Origin: Blastobasis lacticolella
Taxonomy: Eukaryota; Arthropoda; Insecta; Lepidoptera; Blastobasidae
DNA: 64,000 bases
Assembly (NCBI GenBank): GCA_905147135.1
Contig: LR990051.1
Coordinates: forward strand, 17,575,115-17,639,114
Direction of reading: 5' to 3'
The notes beneath the pieces are model-generated. The model did not search any database and was not told where the DNA came from. It saw only the letters and a program-made list of their open reading frames with translations. The translations under genes and the position numbers were made by a program. How positions within the stretch are numbered: position 1 is the stretch's first letter; every line of letters starts with the position of its first letter. Shown here piece after piece: positions 44,318-64,000 of the stretch.

Positions 44318-44703
44318 ATCGTCAATTTTATTGTTTCCGTACCTATGTTATTTGTTTAGTAGAATAAAATTGTAGCGAAAACTTGATCTCAGTTTAGACC
44401 TACCTAAGTACTTTTAGAGGCAGAGATTTTTAGACAAGAACCTTGGCCTTATACTGCACAAGTGATTTTGGTGAGATCTAATCTCATTTTTCTGAGTTCA
44501 TCTTCATCATCACTAGAATGGTCAATCTTACTTCTGCCAGGGTCTGCTTTCCTACTCTTACTTCTCAACTTCGTCCTGTGCCCAAGGCATCCCACGTCCT
44601 AGCCATTGCCTCTCTCATACGACTCGTCGATATCAATTGCTTCAACCTCCGACTACATAATGTCGTCCCCAGTGTTGTAAAGTGGAAATATAAATATTAA
44701 ATA

Positions 44704-45301
44704 TTAAATCTCCCATCGCTTTTTGGGCCTCCCACGAGGCCTCTTTAGGTAATAATAATAAATCACGGGATAAGACATGTCCTCACGGACCGACGAACTG
44801 TCGAGCGCCCTGAACCTCCTCCTGGAGGCTCGGGACGACTCAACAGAGCCCCTCCCTGTCGTTTCAGCGGCCCCCGTAGGCCCCCAATCCCAACCCACAG
44901 CACACAGACCCCCTTCTGGGGTCTCGCTATAATTTCTCCAGCGTATGCTCCGTAAGGAGTGACGTTGAGCCCACCCCGTCCCTACGGGTTGTCCCATCTG
45001 ATGAAACCTGAATAGCCCTTCCGGCTACAGGTGCTCCCAGGGGGTGTTTAGCACGTATGCGCCTAGGTCCCTTTTTTGGCGAGTCCGACCGGCCGGCTGG
45101 TACTCGTGAGAGTTCACCTCCTCCCTCCCAATCGCTATACCGGAGGGAACAAATTTCCTTAGCGTTGGGCGAAAAAAAAAATTTTTTGAGACACATATTT
45201 ACCACGTATTCCTGGGGCTTACAGAAAACGTCACTAAACCAGCGTAGGCGCGGTTCTTCAATCTTATCAGCTATATCCCTTACACCAACTGTATGATTCA
45301 A
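44704..45301 (-). mobile_element. LINE C-terminus split by another repeat
   Basis: On the minus strand, GVRDIADKIEEPRLRWFSDV and KPQEYVVNMCLK (45301-45185) are followed, after about 420 bp, by RPRGRPKKRW (near 44715). The two pieces are consecutive in the same family elsewhere (49560-49720). The insert (about 44755-45175) is a GC-rich repeat that itself reads open for about 85 codons (EGGGELSRVPAGRSDSPKKG). The insert's class is not known to me. Confidence 0.7.
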
Positions 45302-45330
45302 TCAAATCAAATCAAATCAAAATTTCTTTA
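45302..45330 (+). repeat. (AAATC)n microsatellite
   Basis: Five to six copies of CAAAT/AATCA at the LINE edge. Simple-sequence tail. Confidence 0.7.
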
Positions 45331-45724
45331 TTGATTAGGACATTAAATATCTCTTTCAATCGTCAAAAAGGAGGGGGGTAGGAAAGTAGGAAGGAAACAC
45401 ACAGTGACACGCTGACCGCCCTATGGCTGTAGATAAACGTATCCCTCGCCAACCACAACCGAACCGGACTCGACAATGCCAGACAGAGCCGGAACGCTAT
45501 ATTATATTATATACTCGTAGGTATGTCTAGTATAAATAAGAAAAACCACCTAAAACTACAGCAAGAGTAAGCCAGTCCACCAAGGCAGCACCCGTTCACG
45601 AGTATAACGCAGGGCCCAGCCATCGTCCAATTCAACCATATTTGAGGGAAAAGAGCGACCCGGCCCCCACGCCACCGCCAGACAGACTTTTAAGTGAGCG
45701 TGCATCACACATGCTGCATGTGAT

Positions 45725-45950
45725 AGGTAGTTGCTCCCACCCTACTCTATCCTATCCCTACCCTATCGCTACCTTACCCCTACCCTATCCTACCATTGCC
45801 TTAACCCTACCCTACCACTACCTTACCCCTACCCTACCACTATCTTACCCCGACCCTACCACTATCTTACCCCTACCCCACCCTATACTAACTTACCGCT
45901 ATCTTACTCCTACCCTACTCTAACTACTACCCTACCCCTACCCTAGCGCA
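45725..45950 (+). repeat. Imperfect CCTACCCTA-type minisatellite
   Basis: About 220 bp of pyrimidine-rich units (CCTACCCTATC, CTACCTTACCC). It resembles the array in the Helitron at 32962 but is more diverged. Helitron ends were not found around it. Confidence 0.7.
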
Positions 45951-46144
45951 GACAGGAGACACCATGTGTAGGAGAGGAAGGAAAATTAACGCCGCTTCCA
46001 AGGTGGTTCTCTGTGGGGGAAAGAAACGGCAAGAAACCCACAGAGCCTACGTTAATTCTTTTTTTTTTAAACATGTCTTATGTACTAATACATTATTTGT
46101 CCTATATACTATCTTAAAAGTAAATACCTGTATAGAACAGCAGT

Positions 46145-47086
46145 TCAGTCCCATGGACTTTTGTCATTTACATATTCAGATATACTATAATAACTTTTTT
46201 GACATAATTTGTTTTTTATAGCGACTTTAAATTTATTCAATGGTAAATTCTGAATATCTGTTGGAACCTTATTATAAAAGCGTACACATTGACCCATAAA
46301 TGATTTGTGGACTTTGGCTAGACGACAAGCACCAGCAACAAGCTTATCTTTATTTCTCGTATTAATATTATGAACATCACTATTCTTCTTAAATAAGTGT
46401 AAATTTTTATGAACATACATTAAATTCTCATATATATATTGTGACGGCATTGTCATTATATAAATGTTCCTGAATTTATCTCTTAGTGAAGTTCTAGGTC
46501 TCAATTGATAAATCGCGCGAATAGCCCTTTTCTGCAATACAAATACATTGTGCCAGTCGGCAGCGTGTCCCCACAGCAGTATGCCATAGGCCATAATACT
46601 GTGGAAATAACTAAAGTAAACTAATCTTGCTGTAGCCTCGTCAGAAATACTCCGTATTTTCTTTACAGCATATGCTGCAGAACTTAGCCTTTTCGCCAAT
46701 TTATCAATGTGAGGACCCCATTGCAATTTATTATCCAGGGTAAAGCCTAAAAATACTGTAGAATCAACAAAATTCAAATTTTCGCCTTTTATTTGTACAT
46801 TAGTGGGCACTGATCTAACATTTGGCAAAGAGAATTTTAAACATTTTGTCTTCTTGCCATTCAGTAATAAATTATTAACCGTAAACCAGTTTACCACTTC
46901 TGCAATAGCCTTGTTCACGTCTTCATATGTTAATTGTTGTCTTTTTACTTTAAACACTAAAGATGTATCGTCCGCGAACAAGACAATTTCATGGGTATCT
47001 TTTACAAAGTACGGTAAGTCATTTACATAAACAAGAAACAAAAATGGGCCCAAAATAGATCCCTGGGGGGGATTGATTCGTTTCAT
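46145..47086 (-). mobile_element. LINE reverse transcriptase, 3' part, open frame (family 3)
   Basis: A 313-residue open frame, 5'-truncated. It starts at PQGSILGPFLFLVYVNDLP (motif B region), has the catalytic FADDTSLVF (motif C), then FLGFTLDNKLQWGPHIDKLA, the thumb region and a complete C-terminus ending SPWD and a stop. The endonuclease and first catalytic Asp are missing, so no activity is expected. The frame is intact over 940 bp, suggesting a young insertion. It ends just downstream in A/T-rich sequence. Jockey/CR1-like by motif pattern. Confidence 0.85.
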
Positions 47087-47089
47087 ACT

Positions 47090-47225
47090 CGGTCAAGTCA
47101 CGTAACTTCGCACATCCACCGCAGTAGTAGGTACTTCATTTCGTAGGCGTGGAGTTCGCGAACGTGCTTCGTTAGTAGGCCAGGTCTCGTAGCCATAGAG
47201 CTTTACAGACTTAAAGGATTAAACC
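47090..47225 (-). pseudogene. RTE-like LINE fragment
   Basis: 'GTCACGTAACTTCGCACATC', 'GCGTGGAGTTCGCGAACGTG' are the reverse of 'GTTCGCGAACTCCACGCC' and 'GATGTGCGGAGTTACGTGAC' at 49470-49530. This segment is joined to the family 3 LINE at 47086. Confidence 0.7.
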
Positions 47226-47759
47226 ATTTAATCCTCTAAGATCACCGTCCTAATTACCCTCTTATATACCGAACGACTAAATTAATTCTAGATACCAAGG
47301 GATACGCATATGCATAATGCATTTATTTAATAAATAAATAAAATCCCGTCTGTATTATTAATTCTAAGACATTATAACCTTGGAAACCCAGATGCAATCA
47401 GCTTGCAAACTTCTAAAACGCCCTAAAATACGATTCCCTCTCTTTTTATAGGCCGTTCTGAGTATAAATGTGCAGTTTTCAAACATTATCCTTTACTTGT
47501 ACTTGTGCTTGTAGTCTAAAATCTACTTATCTATCAAAGGAGGACCGGCAGAAATATATGGACCTCAGCCTATATGACCAATAACCAATAACGTTGAGCG
47601 ATATGTCATTAAATTTTTACAACTTTTACTATGGCGGTAAATGTCGAATCGCTGTGGGAAACATACATACAATGAATGTAAAGGCACACTCCGAAAATAT
47701 CCATAACTTTTTACCCCAGTGACTATACAGGTGTCGCAGTAATTAAAGTTATAGAAAAT
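47226..47759. other. No gene recognised
   Basis: AT-rich spacer; no supported feature. Confidence 0.3.
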
Positions 47760-47860
47760 TAAAAACATGCCCCTCTACTGCCAAAGCCACGGTTCCGCAT
47801 ATCCCCACCCCATGGAGCACAGGAGATCTTACTCACCGGCAGAAACACAACGCATCGCAT
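47760..47860 (-). mobile_element. LINE 3' tail fragment
   Basis: 'CTGCCAAAGCCACGGTTCCG' and 'CTTACTCACCGGCAGAAACA' as at 24260-24340. Confidence 0.6.
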
Positions 47861-48718
47861 AACGTTATTAGTCATATAGGCTAAATTTTCCAGTACAAAA
47901 CGAAGTTTATTTCAATTGTCCGTAACTTTTTTCACACAGCGTTGTGAGAGCTGTTGCCTTAGTAAAAACTGTAGAAAATGATAAATCCTTTCCAATGACA
48001 TATCGCTTACCGTAATTGGTTATATAAGCTGACTGTCCGGGCCCCCACTCAAGTTTCTACTCCCTCGGGAAGTGCCTCATAATTTTGATGAGTTTATGAA
48101 TCAGTCAGTCGAATATCGCGGTCGCTATGGTGATATTGAGTTCATGATGACGTCACATAGCCTATGTCCATCACAGGGTTCCCGAGAATGACCTTCCCTA
48201 GTTTGGTCAACATCGATACAGTAGTTTAGCCGTGAAAAGGCAACAGACAGGCAGAGCTGGCAGAGTTATAATAATAATAATAAAAATATTTATTTTCTCC
48301 ACAATTATCTTATATTAGGATACAATAAATCGAACATGTATTTTGTTATTGTGGGAGACTGGAGCTTACGGTAGGTCAAGCCTGTGTTGTAAGTATCCAG
48401 GTATCCCCGTATGATTAAATTTAAGTATAATCATTGAGAGAGAGAGATAGAAGCCGAGATGAATTTAATTAAAGTTACTTACATACTACATTTTTAAAAC
48501 TTTCGCATTTATAATATCAGTAAGGATGTAGTGAATATCATTGGCCAGGTTACATGGGTAACACCCTCTAAATACTTATAGTAGTAAAATAGGTTATAGT
48601 AGTCCTTGTCAACCAATCTCACGATATATAATTTGAATTGTAATTAAGGTAATATTATTTAAGGAATAATGCGTAGATTATGTAAAATACTCATAACAAT
48701 ATTGTGACATTCCAAATT
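47861..48718. other. No gene recognised
   Basis: AT-rich; contains a short (ATA)n run near 48270. A SINE B scrap (48719-48752) follows. Confidence 0.3.
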
Positions 48719-48779
48719 TAGCCGTGTGGTGTCCGGCAGAGTAGAATACAGTCGTAGGCTATAATACTAATCCCTTCCC

Positions 48780-49110
48780 AATTACTGTAGGTGTTCACCA
48801 GGGTTCTGTGCTGAGCCCTTACTTGTTTTGCATTGTGCTCGATGCCCTCTCAGCGGAATATCGCAGTTAAATAATACTCTTTTAAATAGTATTGTGTTTC
48901 TGCCGGCGAGTACGGTTTCCAGTGCTCCATGGGGTGGGCATTTGGGGAACCGTGGCTTTGGCAGTGGAGTGGCATTTGCCTTTTGCTGCCAGAGCAACGT
49001 GTTATAGAGGTAGGCAACGCATTAGCGATACTCTTGTTGTTGCTAATGTATATAGGCAGTGGTGACCACTTTCCATCAGGTTGCAGACCGCTTGCCTGTT
49101 TGCCTATCGT
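48780..49110 (+). mobile_element. LINE fragment and 3' tail
   Basis: 'GGTGTTCACCAGGGTTCTGTGCTGAGCCCTTA' (split here as VHQGSVLSPYLFCIVLDALS) is a reverse-transcriptase motif at 48789-48850. It is followed by 'GTGTTTCTGCCGGCGAGTAC' and the 3' tail ending near 49110. Most of the gene is deleted between the two. Confidence 0.65.
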
Positions 49111-49117
49111 ATGACAT

Positions 49118-49852
49118 AAAAAAACACGTGGAAGGATGTGCTAGAAAACGGGGGTTTGAAGTTGAATGTCGCCAAAACGGAGTATATGGCCAGCTGCAGC
49201 GTAGATCCCGAAACCATCCTTGTAGGTAACGAAACTGTCAATAGAACAGATAAATCCAAATACCTCGAATCCGTGATGCACGAGTCCGGCGATATCGGCC
49301 TCAGTGTCAAGTCCCGAATCTCTGCAGCTTGGGCCAAATGGCAGGAACTCACGGCAGTCACCTGTGACCCTAAAATCCCTTCAAAGCTCAAAGGGCTTAT
49401 ATACAAGAGTATATTAGACCGGTGATGCTCTATGGCTGTAAGTCATTTCCAGCGCTGACGAAACACGTTCGCGAACTCCACGCCAACGAAATGAAAACGC
49501 TGCGGTGGATGTGCGGAGTTACGTGACTCGATCGAGTACGTAACGAGTACATCCGTGGAAGCCTTGGCGCGGATATCGCAGATAAGATCGAGGAGGCTCG
49601 TCTGCGCTGGTTTGGTCACGTTTTGCGTAAGTTTCAGGGATATGTGGGAAATAGGTGCCTGAATCTGCCGGTATCAGGAAAGAGGCCCCGTGGGCGACCC
49701 AAGAAGCGATGGATTGACATCGCCGAGTCGAATGCCAGAGCCAACGTCTTATGACGACGCGAGGATGCCAAAGACCGGGCGAAGTGGAGAAGATTGAGTA
49801 GGAAAGCGGACCCTGGCAGATGCCAGGATAAGCGCTAGGACGACGACTATTC
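49118..49852 (+). pseudogene. RTE-like LINE reverse transcriptase C-terminus (decayed)
   Basis: The plus strand reads LENGGLKLNVAKTEYMAS (after the missing YADD), NRTDKSKYLESVMHESGDI, RISAAWAKWQELT, a stop near 49423, then VMLYGCKSFPALTKHVRELH, MKTLRWMCGVT, DIADKIEEARLRWFGHVLRK and GKRPRGRPKKRWIDIAESNA. Stops and frameshifts are present at about 49423, 49527 and 49752. The 3' end is GATGACGACGA-like. This is the longest copy of the family whose tail is at 4020-4239. Confidence 0.85.
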
Positions 49853-49854
49853 AT

Positions 49855-49970
49855 TACACTGCGATCTCCAACCCGCCTGTCAAGCGTGGAGATTATGACA
49901 ATAACCTCCCCTTTCGTGGGAGAAGCCCTGGGTCCTACAGTACACTGTTATTGGCTGTGATGATGATTCC
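49855..49970 (+). mobile_element. SINE-like family B, 3' half
   Basis: 'CACTGCGATCTCCAACCCGC' to 'ATTGGCTGTGATGATGATTC'. 5'-truncated and directly behind the LINE. Confidence 0.8.
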
Positions 49971-51207
49971 GAATTCGCACCAACTTTAAGTAATATCTAT
50001 GGTAGGTAACGATATTTTAAAGAATAATATTTAGCCCACTTATTTAAAAACTGTAGGTACCTAATAATTATGTACATTTGACATTTGATTTTCATTTACT
50101 TATCAAAACAAATTGAATTGGACTGAAATGAATGAAACGAATCATATTGAGTTCATATTTATTTTCACAAGATCAAGAACATCAACAAATCTCTTAAAAA
50201 TTACAATAACGAAAGACTAACTAATTATAGCACAGCTAAACCTATAGCTGTATCGTTACAATATTTACAGAATAAGCTCTTTGGCCTGTACAAAAAAAAT
50301 ATACAAAATAATCTTAATAAACCGCAATCAAGGTAACGAATTTAAAATTATTCAATAAAATTTCAACAGAAATAAGAGTCGTAAAAATTATACAGAAAGC
50401 GTGCGTTCCAAAATTCTATAATGTGCATTTTATACAGTTCTTTCGGAATACTGACGTCGGTAAACGATTTATTGCTAAATTTACAAAAAAAGAACTTAAT
50501 TTACATTACGAGAAGACAAATAATTTACAGTTATATGCACGAGAATATTTATATTAAAAGGGAAAAACATTTCAAACTTACAAGAAAACAATGTAACAAC
50601 AAAATAAATCACTTCATTATAAATAAACAACAATATACAGAGTGTATATTAGTTGCCAATCTAAAACATAATTCCTCAAAGTGGAAAATTCTTCAAAACT
50701 TTAAAATACGCAAGGAAATACCTATAGTTTTATTACGAAAGAATTATTTTATAAACAGGGTAACTAGATATTCAAAATAAGTATTTAAGAAAGTGTAGCC
50801 ACATAGCCCTGTTTCGAAGCACGTAAACAATGGCAAAGAAAAGCGCCTTATCAAAACGACCAACTAAATGCACGCACTAGGCAATTATCTTTAATTACTT
50901 TACTGTAATAGACGTAAACATTAATTACTTTATTAATTACATCGAAACCTGCCTAATTATAGACCGAGGGTCTGTGGTAAAATATTCTTAATATTGTTGT
51001 ATTTGGTCAACCCCAGGTCTATATTTAGGCTGAGAAGCATACACTACCTATAATAGGCACAGAAGGGTCAGTACATTTGGCTTCATATGGGAAAACCTTA
51101 GGAATATCACATCAACTATATACCCTTGGGTTTTGAAAGCTACCAATCACATGTGAACTAGATGTGGAAACAATATTCCGAAACAAACATTGATATATGA
51201 ATATATA

Positions 51208-51598
51208 TGTCGCAGCCGGATGGTTAAATTAGCTAGTTAATTAAACGGCTAGCATCTTATGCTATTATTTAATTGAAAATTTGCCAATTTCAATAATTTT
51301 TAAAGTAATGTTTAAAGAACGAAATTGACCCGAGTTTACGGAGCTCCTTCAAATATTGTCACAATGCTAACTTAATCACAATAATCTCGAACAATAATAA
51401 TAGTTTGCATTAGGTTTTAATTCGGTTAGGTTAGGATAGTGTTGTGACAATGCATGGAGGAGCTCCGTAAACTCGGGGCAATATCGTTCGTTAGACTTAA
51501 CTTTCAAAGTTAATGAATTTGGCAAATATTCAATTAAATAATTGCTTAAAAAGCTAGCCATTTAATTAACCGGCTAATTTAACCATCCGGCTGCGACA
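51208..51598. mobile_element. Foldback MITE, family F, complete, TA duplication
   Basis: TA (51206-51207) and TA (51599-51600) flank a 391-bp near-palindrome. Ends are TGTCGCAGCCGGATGGTTAA and its exact inverse. Inner halves also pair (GAGTTTACGGAGCTCC against GGAGCTCCGTAAACTC). No coding capacity. A TA duplication suggests Tc1/mariner-type mobilisation (inference). Other copies: 41623-42005, and an end fragment at 56425-56500. Confidence 0.85.
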
Positions 51599-53040
51599 TA
51601 TAGACAATAATAATTTAAACTTCAAATGCAGAAACTACAAATCTCTCTGACACTAACTACCAAAGTTTAAAACGTATTAAAAACTTCCTAAAAAGTATAA
51701 ATTATTGGCCTAAAAGTTGATACGAGAAACAAACACCCAAGGGTTTTAGGGTAAAGCGACAATAGTTACCACTAGATTTATCCTAAATTACCCTACAATG
51801 TAGCATTGAGCTGAGATCTTGCATCTAATTTAATAATTTAATGTTATAACTATCAACTTTAACACCTAGATAATCCTGACATGTTAGTCGAGCGCATACG
51901 AGCCTATCATTAACCTACAAGTGCAAGTAGGTGACAACATCGAGTGTGAAGATCGTGATTGTGATAAAAATGATAAGAGTGATGTTTCCGAATTAAAATT
52001 TGTTTAGTCTAATACGTAGATTTAAAAGAACGTGCGCATGGTTAAGTTCAACCACAGTTAAAATTTTGAAACACTATTTTAATATAAATAAATAAATAAT
52101 TCATTCAATATAGCGGCCATTACGAACTCCCTTTTTCATTACGAGTACAAACAAATATAGGTAATTACGTTTTGTCAGATACTATCATACCTATCGATCC
52201 ACTTACAAATGGATTTTATTATTGTTTTTAGACAAATGCTTTTTCAAACTCCATGGATACGAAACGACGGGTTTTATACTGAGAAGAACTACCTAAAATG
52301 TAATTTGCTTCTAGCCTAACGCACTTAACTACAAGAAAGAATAGTTTACAGCAAAAGAAAAAATATTTGAACTGTTTCCGGAGAGCGATATGTCTAAACA
52401 AGGGGTCTAAAAGTTTTACACTAAATTTGCCTAAAAAATTTAATTAACCTTTAAATTGACATACACAAATCTAAGTACTTATTAAGTATTTGATATTTAA
52501 ATATTTTTTTCGTCTGGAAATTAAATTTCAGGGTTCCACTATGCCGTAGCTACATATTTCTAAAATTCAAGTCTTAATATAACTTTTCTTCTACATTTCA
52601 ACAAGAATGGTAACTGTATTATTTACGTTCGTTAGTTCTCAGTCGTATTTTAGATTTCGTTTCCAAAATTCCATACAAATTATCCAGTACATACTTTAAT
52701 GTATGTATATGAGAATATTATAACGTATCAATACGTATATTTAAAATAAAAACATAATATAATACACATAATTCAGATAGAATTCATAATAGGTGGTGAC
52801 ATTTGCGTATTCGTCATTCGAACTTTTTAGCATCTAAAGCGACAATTCCTCGCACACGCGAGCTTCTAAAACCATTTTGGAATGTAATTGTAAAATTGGA
52901 CACCAAATATCGTAATTCGACTATAAACGTTAAACCTTTATTTAATACAACTCTATGGGGAACCCGGATGGGATCCCGCCGAAACATTTAAAAGTAGTAC
53001 CAAAAAATTTCGTCTCCAATTCCCTCTAAATAACCAACTG

Positions 53041-53213
53041 AAGTTAGGCCAATTTAATAGATCATATTTGACATCTGTCATCCATGACATTATATCCATG
53101 ACATAAAATTCATTTTATATTAGGCGTAACCACGCGACCGCGAAATTGAACTTTGTGGACGCAAGGAAATAATGACAGCTGTCAAATGTGATCTATTAAA
53201 TTGGCCCTACTTT
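53041..53213. mobile_element. Short MITE with 40-bp inverted ends
   Basis: 53041-53080 (AAGTTAGGCCAATTTAATAG..) and the reverse complement of 53174-53213 agree in all but about four of 40 positions. 173 bp in total. Both ends include TGACAGCTGTCA-like palindromes. No clear target duplication. Confidence 0.75.
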
Positions 53214-53521
53214 AACTTACAGATGTCGATAGTATATAATGCACATAGTCCATTGTGGTTTCGTAGATTGTCGTCTCTGTCGCACGCATATGACGTAAAT
53301 ACGATGTGCATAATCTCCGTAACTAGTCGATGTGCATTATTTACTAAAACTGCTCCAAGAATTATTCGGCACGTGGCCGAAATCAGAACTAACGCCGCCA
53401 TTTCGTTAAGCGTCACTTTTGACGTCTGTCAAAAGGAGCCGGAGTCGATTTTTCACACCCACGCCCTCGTCCAAATGCCAAATGATCCTTGTAGCACTGT
53501 ATACGTCACAATGACCTACAC

Positions 53522-63993
<10,472 letters not shown>

Positions 63994-64000
63994 CTGAAAG

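Larger units (their letters stand above)
50150..53521 (-). other. Possible long 3' UTR or downstream region of the ArfGAP gene
   Basis: This 3.4-kb AT-rich stretch follows the ArfGAP stop codon and is nearly free of LINEs and SINEs, unlike the rest of the window. On the minus strand an AATAAA lies near 50159-50164, which could be a polyadenylation signal. It contains two hairpin MITEs (51208-51598, 53041-53213). A 119-residue frame at 50421-50780 (plus) is very Lys/Asn/Ile-rich and is probably chance. UTR status is inferred only. Confidence 0.3.

Noticed and set aside
50421..50780. A 119-residue Lys/Asn/Ile-rich frame on the plus strand
   Set aside because: The composition matches AT-rich noncoding DNA, and no motif or membrane pattern was seen.

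Overview
The window looks like nuclear DNA of a moth or butterfly (Lepidoptera). It is AT-rich and full of repeats: tRNA-headed SINEs ending in ATG/GAT repeats, Helitrons of the type common in Lepidoptera, many 5'-truncated LINE tails, piggyBac-, mariner- and Harbinger-type non-autonomous elements, and insect-type genes with GT..AG introns. The assignment rests on sequence character and remembered family features. No search was run.

Only two host genes are well supported. (1) At 11208-13007 (minus) lies an intact, intron-free 599-residue SLC22-type organic cation transporter of the major facilitator superfamily. A decayed tandem copy of its 3' end follows at about 10836-11133. (2) At 53522-63993 (minus) lies the 3' part of a multi-exon gene for an AGAP/centaurin-gamma ArfGAP (CenG1A in Drosophila). 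Nine exons join in frame to give 685 residues and a stop: split PH domain, ArfGAP zinc finger with its arginine finger, ankyrin region and a Ser-rich tail. The N-terminal GTPase-like part expected for the family would lie beyond 64000.

The rest is transposon landscape. The most striking element is at 261-3309: a 3049-bp DNA transposon with 32-bp perfect terminal inverted repeats that start with CACAGTG (the RAG recombination-signal heptamer), flanked by a 4-bp CGTA duplication. It carries a broken transposase that I judge to be RAG1-related (Chapaev/CMC or Transib type). Region by region: 3.3-10.8 kb, truncated LINE with a 20-bp target duplication, SINEs, and a large inverted structure enclosing a piggyBac-like element; 13-31 kb, Helitrons, three SINE families (one nested in another), a Harbinger-like MITE beside a GC-rich foldback element, and a mariner remnant; 31.5-34.7 kb, Helitrons, one with about 800 bp of an 11-bp minisatellite, then a 240-bp inverted repeat; 34.8-50 kb, SINEs and several broken LINE reverse transcriptases; 50-53.5 kb, AT-rich sequence that may be the 3' UTR of the ArfGAP gene; 53.5-64 kb, the ArfGAP gene, whose introns hold SINEs, inverted repeats and decayed copies of an exon end.

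The two host genes show no functional link. The LINE with a GAT-rich tail and the two main SINE families share 3' ends of the same type, which suggests (inference) that the LINE supplied the machinery that spread them.
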